Assembly (NCBI RefSeq): GCF_004803895.1
Contig: NZ_CP021978.1
Coordinates: 5,270,001-5,334,000, forward strand
DNA length: 64,000 bases
Source: Streptomyces hawaiiensis
GTDB taxonomy: Bacteria; Actinomycetota; Actinomycetes; Streptomycetales; Streptomycetaceae
Direction of reading: 5' to 3'
Shown piece by piece: positions 34,176 through 41,583 of this stretch. The position numbers and the translations under genes were made by a program. The notes under the pieces were generated by a model. That model made no database searches, was not told where the DNA came from, and saw only the letters and a program-made list of their open reading frames with translations. Position 1 is the first letter of the stretch, and the number at the start of each line of letters is the position of its first letter.

Positions 34176-34505
34176 TCAGTTGTTCGAGGCGGTGTGCCCG
34201 CCCGATGCCGACGCCGACACCAGCCGGTTGCGCGCCCGCCCCATCAGTTCTTCGCGCTCGTCCTCGGTCAGCCCGCCCCACACGCCGTACGGCTCACGCA
34301 CCGCCAAGGCGTGGGCGGCGCACTCGGCACGTACCGGGCACCTCATGCAGACCTCTTTGGCCGAGTTCTCACGAGCGCTCCTCGCCGCACCGCGCTCACC
34401 CTCCGGATGGAAGAAGAGCGAGCTGTCCACCCCGCGACAGGCAGCCAGCAGCTGCCAGTCCCACAGGTCCGCGTTCGGTCCGGGAAGGCGGGAGAAATCT
34501 GCCAT
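34176..34505 (-). CDS. whiD: WhiB-like iron-sulphur developmental regulator WhiD
   Basis: Needed for late sporulation and septum positioning. 109 residues. The four [4Fe-4S]-binding cysteines are C23 (LLAACRG), C53 and C56 (EVCMRCPVRAE) and C62 (ECAAH), and the WhiB signature GVWGGLTEDERE follows. The N terminus MADFSRLPGPNADLWDWQLL is the one I remember for WhiD. It lies divergent to bldM with a 380-bp regulatory gap. Its mycobacterial counterpart WhiB3 is also next to a SigD/GuaB2 cluster. Confidence 0.95.
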   Translation of the reverse strand: MADFSRLPGPNADLWDWQLLAACRGVDSSLFFHPEGERGAARSARENSAKEVCMRCPVRAECAAHALAVREPYGVWGGLTEDEREELMGRARNRLVSASASGGHTASNN

Positions 34506-34581
34506 TACGTGACCCCTTGTAGCCGTTATGGGCGGATCCGGTGTCTACGACCGTACAACTACGATCTAAGGAGATGAAAAT

Positions 34582-34710
34582 ATGACTCATTGCGAATCTA
34601 GCTCCAGACACTGGCAAAGCGGAAGAAATGGGTCTGAATGGGGCATAGGTTGTGATGAAAGTTCGAGGGTCTGTTGCGCATGTCTGCACCGTGTCCGCCC
34701 CCTCACGTAG
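34582..34710 (+). CDS. doubtful 42-codon Cys-rich ORF in the whiD-bldM gap
   Basis: ATG at 34582 has a near-perfect SD site (AAGGAGA, seven-base spacing). The 42-residue product starts MTHCESSSRHWQ and has five Cys, three of them in CCAC. Only about half of its third codon positions are G or C, far below the genome norm, so it may be chance within an AT-richer promoter region. It ends 25 bp before the BldN promoter of bldM. Confidence 0.25.
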   Translation: MTHCESSSRHWQSGRNGSEWGIGCDESSRVCCACLHRVRPLT

Positions 34711-34734
34711 AGTGCCGAAGATGGCAGCCGCCCC

Positions 34735-34762
34735 CGTAACTCTTTCGAGTGACCGTCGTTGA
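34735..34762 (+). promoter_or_regulatory. BldN-dependent promoter of bldM (bldMp1)
   Basis: CGTAAC (34735-34740), 16-bp spacer, CGTTGA (34757-34762). This is the consensus I recall for sigma-BldN, and bldM is its classic target. Predicted start near 34769, leaving a leader of about 115 bases before the bldM ATG. Confidence 0.9.
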
Positions 34763-34885
34763 GAGTGCGAGGCGGTTGAAGGAACAAGTGCTCGGGCGGG
34801 CGTCCGAGACGGTCGACCGCACAGGTGACGATTTCGTACCAGCCTGGAGGCTCAAGGTGACGCGCATCAGCTGCGGAGGGCGGTC

Positions 34886-35497
34886 ATGACATCCGTCCTC
34901 GTCTGCGACGACTCCCCGCTTGCCCGAGAGGCGCTCCGTCGTGCGGTCGCGACCGTGCCCGGCGTAGAGCGCGTGACGACGGCGGCCAACGGCGAGGAAG
35001 TCCTCCGCCGCTGGGGGGCCGACCGCTCGGACCTGATTCTGATGGACGTACGCATGCCCGGCCTGGGCGGCGTCGAGACGGTCCGGCGGCTGCTGTCCGC
35101 GGACCCCGGTGCGCGCATCATCATGCTCACCGTCGCCGAGGACCTGGACGGCGTGGCCCTCGCGGTCGCCGCCGGTGCCCGCGGCTATCTGCACAAGGAC
35201 GCCTCCCGCGCGGAACTGCGCGCGACGGTGACCCAGGCCCTGGCCGACCCGACCTGGCGGCTCGCGCCGCGCCGGCTGCGCTCGGCCGAGATGGGCGCGG
35301 CGCCCACGCTCACGGCGCGTGAGATCCAGGTCCTCGAAGGCATGAGTCACGGCCGCTCGAACGCGGAGATCGGTCGTGAGTTGTTCCTCTCCGAGGACAC
35401 CGTCAAGACGCACGCGCGGCGCCTGTTCAAGAAGCTCGGCGCCTCGGACCGGGCCCACGCCGTGGCGCTCGGCTTCCGGTGGGGTCTGGTGCGCTAG
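34886..35497 (+). CDS. bldM: developmental response regulator BldM
   Basis: NarL/FixJ-type orphan response regulator required for aerial hyphae and, with WhiI, for sporulation. 203 residues: receiver domain 1-120 with the acidic pair CDDS and D54 in LILMDVRMPG, then an LuxR-type helix-turn-helix (TAREIQVLEGMSHGRSNAEIGRELFLS) at about 140-200. No kinase gene is adjacent. ATG at 34886 behind GGAGGG. Transcribed from the BldN promoter above. Confidence 0.97.
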   Translation: MTSVLVCDDSPLAREALRRAVATVPGVERVTTAANGEEVLRRWGADRSDLILMDVRMPGLGGVETVRRLLSADPGARIIMLTVAEDLDGVALAVAAGARGYLHKDASRAELRATVTQALADPTWRLAPRRLRSAEMGAAPTLTAREIQVLEGMSHGRSNAEIGRELFLSEDTVKTHARRLFKKLGASDRAHAVALGFRWGLVR

Positions 35498-35736
35498 GGC
35501 CTGTCGTTTGGATCACGCCTGTCCTTCGGATCGGGCCGGCTTCGGCGCGCGCCCTCCGGCCGGGGCCGGAGGGCGGGGGCATGTGGATGCCCCCGCGCGA
35601 GCCGCACCCGCGTGGACCGAAGCCGGTGGCCGGCGACAGCGCCGACAGGGATCTGCCCCTGCCCGAGCGAGGTCGAGAGCCCGGGAGGGCGCAGGCGGGG
35701 ATCCACATCCCCGGGATGATCCGAACGGCAGGTCCC
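35497..35736. repeat. MITE-like inverted-repeat element after bldM
   Basis: A roughly 240-bp stretch bounded by imperfect inverted ends: GGG-CCTGTCGTTTGGATCA at 35497-35515 and the reverse complement of GGGACCTGCCGTTCGGATCA at 35717-35736. A second copy of the end motif lies just inside (35518-35535). The interior holds three hairpins: 35551-35574, 35573-35596 and 35696-35713; the loops of the last two are mutually complementary (GTGG and CCAC). I see no gene in this gap. Confidence 0.6.
35551..35574 (+). terminator. strong hairpin after bldM
   Basis: GCCCTCCGGCC and GGCCGGAGGGC form an 11-bp stem with a two-base spacer, 54 bp after the bldM stop. Confidence 0.75.
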
Positions 35737-35891
35737 AGCGGTCGAGGTGAAGGCACGAAAAGCCAGGTGGGCGCGGGTGGGCCGGGGGGTCACCGGGAGC
35801 CCGATGCTCGTTTCGCCGCGGATGCCGCATCCTTGAGGGTGTGGAGTTCCTCGGGGACGAGTCGGTCGAGCGGAAGGGGAGGGCGCAGGGG

Positions 35892-36569
35892 ATGAGTGCC
35901 GGCGCACCTGCTCATAACGCTTCGGTGCACAACAACGGGCGCGGTGCCGCGGACCCGGCGGACGCAAGGCACCATGGACCGATGCGCGACGACGAGGCGG
36001 CCCATGCCCAGGGCGCGATCGGTGCGCTCGTCCACCGCGCCGTCGACGGGGACGAGCAGGCGACGCACGACCTGCTCGCCCATGTCCACCCCCTGGCCCT
36101 GCGCTACTGCCGCACCCGTCTGTCCCGTCTTCCGGGCGACGCCCGGCACTTCGTGGAGGACCTGGCCCAGGAGGTCTGCGTGGCGGTGCTCCTCGCGCTG
36201 CCGCGCTACCGGGACACCGGGCGCCCCTTCGAGGCGTTCGTCTTCGCCATCGCCGCTCACAAGGTCGCCGACCTGCAGCGCGCGGCGATGCGCCACCCCG
36301 GCTCGACGGCCGTCCCCTCCGACGAGATGCCCGAGCGCCCGGACGACTCCCTGGGCCCGGAGGAGCGCGCCCTGCTCAGCAGCGACGCGGAATGGGCCAA
36401 GAAGCTGCTGGCCAACCTCCCCGAGAACCAGCGGGAGCTGCTGCTGCTGCGGATCGCGGTGGGACTCACGGCCGAGGAGACCGGCCAGATGTTGGGAATG
36501 TCACCCGGAGCGGTCCGGGTGGCTCAGCACAGGGCGCTGAGCCGGCTGCGCGCGCTGGCCGAGCAGTAG
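35892..36569 (+). CDS. shbA: ECF sigma factor of the SigD/ShbA type
   Basis: 225 residues. Sigma region 2 (GAIGALVHRAVDGDEQATHDLL, LAQEVCVAVLLALPRYRD, FEAFVFAIAAHKVADLQRAAM) and region 4 (NLPENQRELLLLRIAVGLTA, EETGQMLGMSPGAVRVAQHR). Position between whiD-bldM and guaB matches mycobacterial sigD (whiB3-sigD-guaB2), and I recall its Streptomyces counterpart ShbA driving hrdB, the gene for the principal sigma factor. The symbol rests on that synteny. ATG at 35892 has GGGAGGGC upstream; the ATG at 35982 is possible but has a weak ribosome site. Confidence 0.82.
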   Translation: MSAGAPAHNASVHNNGRGAADPADARHHGPMRDDEAAHAQGAIGALVHRAVDGDEQATHDLLAHVHPLALRYCRTRLSRLPGDARHFVEDLAQEVCVAVLLALPRYRDTGRPFEAFVFAIAAHKVADLQRAAMRHPGSTAVPSDEMPERPDDSLGPEERALLSSDAEWAKKLLANLPENQRELLLLRIAVGLTAEETGQMLGMSPGAVRVAQHRALSRLRALAEQ

Positions 36570-36721
36570 CCCTGCCGGAACAACCTTCTGTTGAACAGGC
36601 GGTGGGCCGCTTCCGTACGAACATACGAGGCCCGGAGCCAGGCGGAACCGTGGAATGAGACAGCCGCGCTTCCCGTTAGCATGGACATCCGCACCGATCA
36701 AGGCCATTTGGGGAAGGTGTC

Positions 36722-38227
36722 ATGACTGCCAACGTCGACGGAGTGCCCGGTAAATTCGCGACACTCGGGCTGACCTACGACGACGTGCTGCTGCTGCCGG
36801 GTGCATCCGAGGTGCTCCCCAACGCGGTCGACACCTCGTCCCGCATCTCCCGCAACGTCCGGGTGAACATCCCGCTGCTCTCGGCGGCGATGGACAAGGT
36901 GACCGAGTCCCGCATGGCGATCGCGATGGCACGCCAGGGCGGCGTCGGCGTGCTGCACCGCAACCTCTCCATCGAGGACCAGGTCAACCAGGTCGACCTG
37001 GTGAAGCGCTCCGAGTCCGGCATGGTCACCGACCCGATCACGGTGCACCCCGACGCGACGCTGGGCGAGGCCGACGCCCTGTGCGCCAAGTTCCGCATCA
37101 GCGGCGTCCCCGTGACGGACGGCAACAAGAAGCTGCTCGGCATCGTCACCAACCGCGACATGGCCTTCGAGACCGACCGCACGCGTCAGGTGCGCGAGGT
37201 CATGACCCCGATGCCGCTGGTCACCGGCAAGGTCGGCATCTCCGGCGCCGACGCCATGGAGCTGCTGCGCCGTCACAAGATCGAGAAGCTTCCCCTGGTC
37301 GACGACGCGGGTGTCCTCAAGGGCCTCATCACCGTCAAGGACTTCGTCAAGGCCGAGCAGTACCCCAACGCGGCGAAGGACTCCGAGGGCCGGCTGCTCG
37401 TCGGCGCGGCCGTGGGCGCCAGCCCCGAGGCTCTGGAGCGCGCCCAGGCGCTCGCCGGGGCGGGCGTGGACTTCCTGGTCGTCGACACCTCGCACGGCCA
37501 CAACAGCAACGCGCTCAGCTGGATGGCGAAGATCAAGTCGAGCGTGGGCGTCGACGTGATCGGTGGCAACGTCGCCACGCGTGACGGTGCCCAGGCGCTG
37601 ATCGACGCCGGCGTCGACGGCATCAAGGTGGGCGTGGGCCCCGGCTCGATCTGCACCACCCGCGTGGTCGCCGGTATCGGCGTCCCGCAGGTCACCGCCA
37701 TCTACGAGGCGTCCCTCGCGGCCCGTCCGGCCGGCATCCCGCTGATCGGTGACGGCGGCCTGCAGTACTCCGGCGACATCGGCAAGGCCCTGGCCGCCGG
37801 CGCCGACACGGTGATGCTGGGCAGCCTCCTCGCGGGCTGTGAGGAGTCCCCGGGCGAGCTGCAGTTCATCAACGGCAAGCAGTTCAAGTCGTACCGCGGC
37901 ATGGGCTCGCTCGGTGCGATGCAGTCCCGCGGCCAGGCCAAGTCGTACTCCAAGGACCGCTACTTCCAGGCCGAGGTCGGCTCCGACGACAAGCTCGTGC
38001 CCGAGGGCATCGAGGGGCAGGTGCCCTACCGCGGTCCGCTGGCCAACGTCCTGCACCAGCTCGTCGGCGGTCTGCGCCAGACGATGGGCTACGTGGGCGC
38101 CGCCTCCATCGACGAGATGGAGACCAAGGGCCGCTTCGTCCGCATCACGTCGGCCGGCCTCAAGGAGAGCCACCCGCACGACATCCAGATGACGGTCGAG
38201 GCACCGAACTACAGCCGCAACAAGTAG
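36722..38227 (+). CDS. guaB: IMP dehydrogenase
   Basis: Oxidises IMP to XMP with NAD, the committed step to GMP. 501 residues. TIM barrel interrupted by two CBS domains (about 95-215: MVTDPITVHPDATLGEA, VMTPMPLVTGKVG). The catalytic Cys lies in GPGSICTTRVVAG, with GDGGLQYSGDIGKALAAGA and the mobile flap RYFQAEVGSDDKLVPEGIEG. ATG at 36722 behind GGAAGG. Its downstream hairpin and the next gene guaB3 complete the purine block; guaA, which follows in the pathway, is 25 kb away. Confidence 0.97.
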   Translation: MTANVDGVPGKFATLGLTYDDVLLLPGASEVLPNAVDTSSRISRNVRVNIPLLSAAMDKVTESRMAIAMARQGGVGVLHRNLSIEDQVNQVDLVKRSESGMVTDPITVHPDATLGEADALCAKFRISGVPVTDGNKKLLGIVTNRDMAFETDRTRQVREVMTPMPLVTGKVGISGADAMELLRRHKIEKLPLVDDAGVLKGLITVKDFVKAEQYPNAAKDSEGRLLVGAAVGASPEALERAQALAGAGVDFLVVDTSHGHNSNALSWMAKIKSSVGVDVIGGNVATRDGAQALIDAGVDGIKVGVGPGSICTTRVVAGIGVPQVTAIYEASLAARPAGIPLIGDGGLQYSGDIGKALAAGADTVMLGSLLAGCEESPGELQFINGKQFKSYRGMGSLGAMQSRGQAKSYSKDRYFQAEVGSDDKLVPEGIEGQVPYRGPLANVLHQLVGGLRQTMGYVGAASIDEMETKGRFVRITSAGLKESHPHDIQMTVEAPNYSRNK

Positions 38228-38239
38228 ACCCGGCCTTCC

Positions 38240-38272
38240 GAGGGCGGCTCCGGAGCATCCGGGGCCGCCCTC
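38240..38272 (+). terminator. hairpin after guaB
   Basis: GAGGGCGGC pairs with GCCGCCCTC, with an inner CCGG/CCGG pair around AGCAT, 13 bp after the guaB stop. Confidence 0.75.
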
Positions 38273-38330
38273 GCCGTGCCCGTCGGCGATACTGGAAGAC
38301 GCTGCAACGCATCAGGGAAAGGCCACAGAC

Positions 38331-39455
38331 GTGACTGAGATCGAGATCGGGCGCGGCAAGCGCGGCCGCCGGGCGTACGCCTTCGACGACATCGCCGTCG
38401 TCCCCAGCCGCCGTACGCGGGACCCGAAGGAGGTCTCGATCGCCTGGCAGATCGACGCCTACCGCTTCGAGCTGCCCTTCCTGGCCGCCCCCATGGACTC
38501 GGTCGTCTCCCCGGCCACCGCGATCCGCATCGGCGAGCTCGGCGGCCTCGGCGTGCTGAACCTCGAGGGCCTGTGGACGCGCTACGAGGACCCGCAGCCG
38601 CTGCTCGACGAGATCGCGGAGCTGGACTCGGAGACCGCGACCCGCCGCCTCCAGGAGATCTACGCGGCTCCCATCAAGGAGGAGCTGATCGGGCAGCGCA
38701 TCAAGGAAGTGCGCGACTCCGGAGTCGTCACCGCCGCCGCGCTCTCCCCGCAGCGCACCGCCCAGTTCTCCAAGGCCGTCGTGGACGCGGGCGTGGACAT
38801 CTTCGTCATCCGCGGTACGACGGTCTCGGCGGAACACGTCTCCGGCGCGCACGAGCCGCTGAACCTGAAGCAGTTCATCTACGAGCTCGACGTCCCGGTG
38901 ATCGTCGGCGGCTGCGCCACGTACACCGCCGCCCTGCACCTGATGCGCACCGGCGCGGCCGGTGTGCTGGTCGGCTTCGGCGGCGGCGCGGCACACACCA
39001 CGCGCAACGTGTTGGGCATCCAGGTCCCCATGGCGACGGCTGTCGCCGACGTGGCCGCGGCGCGCCGTGACTACATGGACGAGTCCGGCGGCCGGTACGT
39101 GCACGTGATCGCGGACGGCGGTGTCGGCTGGTCCGGCGACCTGGCCAAGGCGATCGCCTGCGGCGCCGACTCCGTCATGATGGGCTCCCCGCTCGCGCGG
39201 GCGACGGACGGCCCGGGCAAGGGCCACCACTGGGGCATGGAGGCCGTGAACGAGGAACTCCCGCGTGGCAAGAAGGTCGCCCTCGGCACGGTCGGCACGC
39301 TGGAGGAGATCCTCACGGGCCCGTCCCACACGCCGGACGGCTCGATGAACCTCTTCGGCGCCCTGCGCCGTGCCATGTCCACGACGGGCTACAGCGAGCT
39401 GAAGGAGTTCCAGCGGGTCGAGGTCACGGTGGCGGATTCGCAGCACCGGCGGTAG
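38331..39455 (+). CDS. guaB3: GuaB3 family IMP dehydrogenase-related protein
   Basis: 374 residues, TIM-barrel protein of the IMPDH/GMP-reductase superfamily without CBS domains. Signatures are RRAYAFDDIAVVPSRRTRDP, LPFLAAPMDSVVSPATAI, VIVGGCATYTAALHLM and HVIADGGVGWSGDLAKA. Where IMPDH has its catalytic GSICTT loop, this protein reads GFGGGAAHTTRN with no Cys, so catalysis must differ or be absent. That replacement is shared with mycobacterial GuaB3 as I recall. GTG start at 38331. Follows guaB by 103 bp. Confidence 0.88.
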   Translation: MTEIEIGRGKRGRRAYAFDDIAVVPSRRTRDPKEVSIAWQIDAYRFELPFLAAPMDSVVSPATAIRIGELGGLGVLNLEGLWTRYEDPQPLLDEIAELDSETATRRLQEIYAAPIKEELIGQRIKEVRDSGVVTAAALSPQRTAQFSKAVVDAGVDIFVIRGTTVSAEHVSGAHEPLNLKQFIYELDVPVIVGGCATYTAALHLMRTGAAGVLVGFGGGAAHTTRNVLGIQVPMATAVADVAAARRDYMDESGGRYVHVIADGGVGWSGDLAKAIACGADSVMMGSPLARATDGPGKGHHWGMEAVNEELPRGKKVALGTVGTLEEILTGPSHTPDGSMNLFGALRRAMSTTGYSELKEFQRVEVTVADSQHRR

Positions 39456-39472
39456 TCGGCCCCGACGCTGAG

Positions 39473-39510
39473 AAGGGCCTGGTCACTCGGGGGAGTGGCC
39501 GGGCCCTTTT
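39473..39510 (+). terminator. hairpin with T-run after guaB3
   Basis: AAGGGCC-TGG-TCACTC pairs with GGAGTG-GCC-GGGCCCTT, followed by TT. One of the few sites here with a T-run. Confidence 0.85.
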
Positions 39511-39748
39511 GCGTGCCCAAGTGGCTCTGACGGGGCGCGTGTTGCCGACGGGGGGCGCACGGGTGCCTTCGGGCCGTTCGGCCCCGTGGAGGGCAGTTTC
39601 GAGGCGCTAGTGTCCGTGATCGGCGCCCAGGTTCTTCTGGGCTCCCCCTTCCAAGGACACGGTTCCGGACCCCGGCCCTCGGGGCCCGGCCCGATTTCCG
39701 ACGTGCCGCCTACCGGGTCAATGGGCGGCGTCGTGGAAGGGGGCGCCC

Positions 39749-39844
39749 ATGGGACGCCACCGCAAGCCCACCCGCTGGGACCGACTCCGTCTTCGGATGG
39801 TGCAGTGCCGGAGGAGGTGGATCTTGCGGCTTTTCGGATGGTGA
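39749..39844 (+). CDS. possible 31-residue cationic Trp/Arg-rich peptide
   Basis: Short ORF too small for most gene callers: ATG at 39749 behind GGAAGGGGG, TGA at 39842. The product begins MGRHRKPTRWDRLRLR and ends LRLFGW, with 12 Arg/Lys and four Trp in 31 residues. About 80% of third positions are G or C. The last codons lie in the first copy of the tandem repeat. It could be a membrane-active or RNA-binding peptide, or chance. No similar peptide is known to me. Confidence 0.4.
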   Translation: MGRHRKPTRWDRLRLRMVQCRRRWILRLFGW

Positions 39845-40033
39845 GCGGCCGCCCCCATGAGAACTAGGGGCGGACACTCCGTGATCCATCCAGGAGCCTG
39901 CCGCAGTGGCCACTGCGGTGGGCTCCGCCTTGTTTCGGATGGTGAGCGGCCGCCCCCATGAGAACTAGGGGCGGACACTCCGTGATCCATCCAGGAGCCT
40001 GCCGCAGTACCCCCTGCGGTGGGCTCCACCTGT
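39832..40033. repeat. two tandem 101-bp repeats with conserved hairpins
   Basis: Copy 1 spans about 39832-39932 and copy 2 about 39933-40033, differing at only a handful of positions. Each holds CCGCCCC/GGGGCGG (7-bp stem, 10-nt loop) and a second stem-loop: CCGCAGTGG|CCACTGCGG in copy 1 and CCGCAG-TACCCC-CTGCGG in copy 2, where stem bases are kept and loop bases vary. A fragment of the repeat start (TTCGGATGGTG) is also at 39792. The gap 39511-40105 holds no other supported gene. Confidence 0.8.
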
Positions 40034-40105
40034 TTCCGTAAGGTACCCGCGCAGCGTGCCGCATGCCACCAGTCCCCAGGGCTCACGCATCCCGCGCGCC
40101 CCCCT

Positions 40106-41314
40106 TCACAACCGATGCGCCGCCCCCGTGGGCGCCGCCCCCCGCGTGTCCAGGAGCAGCTGGGCCTTCACCGACAGGCCCTGGAGGTCGTACGTGCGGT
40201 GCTGCTGGAGCAGGATGGTCAGGTCCGCGTCGGCCGCTGCCTCGTAGAGGGAGTCCACGCGGGGGATGGGGCGGTCGAGGACGCTCCAGGCGGGGACGTA
40301 CGGGTCGTGGTAGCTGACCGCCGCGCCCAGTTCCATCAGGCGCAGGGCGATCTCCTGGGCCGGGGTGCCCTGGAGATCGGCGAGGTCGGGCTTGTAGGTG
40401 ACGCCGAGGAGGAGCACGCGCGCGCCCCGGGCCGACTTGCCGTGTTCGTTGAGGAGCGTGGCGGCGCGCTGGACGACGTAGCCGGGCATGCGGCTGTTGA
40501 CCTGCTGGGCCAGTTCCACCATGCGCAGGCCGCGGCCGCCGGGGGTGGTCATGTCCTGGGGGACGGAGTGGCCGCCGACGCCGGGGCCGGGGCGGAAGGC
40601 CTGGAAACCGAAAGGCTTGGTCTCCGCGCAGCGGATGACGTCCCAGAGGTCGACGCCCAGGTCGTTGCAGAGGACGGCCATCTCGTTGACGAGGGCGATG
40701 TTCACGTGCCGGTAGTTGGTCTCCAGTAGCTGCACGGTCTCCGCTTCGCGGGGTCCACGCGCGCGTACCACCTTGTCGGTCAGCCGTGAGTGGAACGCGG
40801 CGGCCGACTCGGTGCAGGCCGGGGTGAGGCCGCCGATGACCTTGGGGGTGGTGGCGGGCGTGACGTCACGGTTGCCGGGGTCGACGCGGCTGGGGGAGTA
40901 CGCGAGGTGGAAGTCGCGGCCCGCGCGCAGGCCGGAGCCCTCTTCGAGGAGCGGACGCAGGAATTCCTCTGTCGTCCCCGGGTACACGGGTGACTCCAGG
41001 ATCACCGTGGTGTGGGGGCGCAGATGGGCGGCAAGGGTGCGGGCGGCTGCTTCCAGCTGGCTCAGGTCGAGCCCGCCGTCCGCCCCTCGTGGGGTCGGCG
41101 CGCAGATGACCGCGGTGCGCACGCGGCCGAGTTCGGCCGGGTCGGTGGTCGGCCGGAAGCCCCCCGAGAGCATCCGGCGCAGTTCGGCGGGGCTGAGCGA
41201 GCCCGCCTCGGGTCCGGTCCGGTAGCCGATGGTGGGGATGCCGGCGGCGACGGCGGCCTGGGCCAGGGGCAGGCCGTACGCGCCGAGTCCGATGACGGCG
41301 AGATCTGCGGGCAT
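40106..41314 (-). CDS. nucleotide-sugar dehydrogenase-like protein with Cys-to-Ser active site
   Basis: 402 residues of the UDP-glucose/GDP-mannose/UDP-ManNAc dehydrogenase family (closest to WecC). NAD site LAVIGLGAYGLPLAQAAVAAG, VILESPVYPGTTEEFL, ETNYRHVNIALVNEMAVLCND and GVTYKPDLADLQGTPAQEI are all in place. The nucleophile motif, usually GPGVGGHCIPVD, here reads GPGVGGHSVPQD: the catalytic Cys is Ser (codon TCC on the minus strand). It may be unable to complete the aldehyde-to-acid oxidation. ATG at 41314; divergent from glpD. Confidence 0.85.
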   Translation of the reverse strand: MPADLAVIGLGAYGLPLAQAAVAAGIPTIGYRTGPEAGSLSPAELRRMLSGGFRPTTDPAELGRVRTAVICAPTPRGADGGLDLSQLEAAARTLAAHLRPHTTVILESPVYPGTTEEFLRPLLEEGSGLRAGRDFHLAYSPSRVDPGNRDVTPATTPKVIGGLTPACTESAAAFHSRLTDKVVRARGPREAETVQLLETNYRHVNIALVNEMAVLCNDLGVDLWDVIRCAETKPFGFQAFRPGPGVGGHSVPQDMTTPGGRGLRMVELAQQVNSRMPGYVVQRAATLLNEHGKSARGARVLLLGVTYKPDLADLQGTPAQEIALRLMELGAAVSYHDPYVPAWSVLDRPIPRVDSLYEAAADADLTILLQQHRTYDLQGLSVKAQLLLDTRGAAPTGAAHRL

Positions 41315-41583
41315 GGCGGCCGTCCTTCCCGATAGCCGAAGTGGGACAGGTGCGCAAGCCCTGTGGACAGGACGGGCGAGCGCAATGTCAGACTAGGAGT
41401 AAATATGACCGATATGCGGGATTGCCCGGCCGAGTTTCGGTGAGTGTTCCGTGAGCGTTGTCCACAGGCTGCGGGCCCGTGGTGGCTGAAGTCGGGCAAC
41501 CCGGTCAGAATCTGGGCAGGGGGATACGGACGGGGCCGCACTCGACGGGTGCGGTCGGCGCGACCGATCAGCGGGAGGCAAGC

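Noticed and set aside
35479..35895. Plus-strand frame between bldM and the sigma factor gene
   Set aside because: Runs across the MITE-like hairpins with no ribosome site; Pro/Arg/Gly composition only.
39718..40086. 122-codon minus-strand frame through the tandem repeats
   Set aside because: Its repeats mirror the DNA repeats, it lacks a ribosome site, and the DNA structure (stems with variable loops) explains the pattern better.
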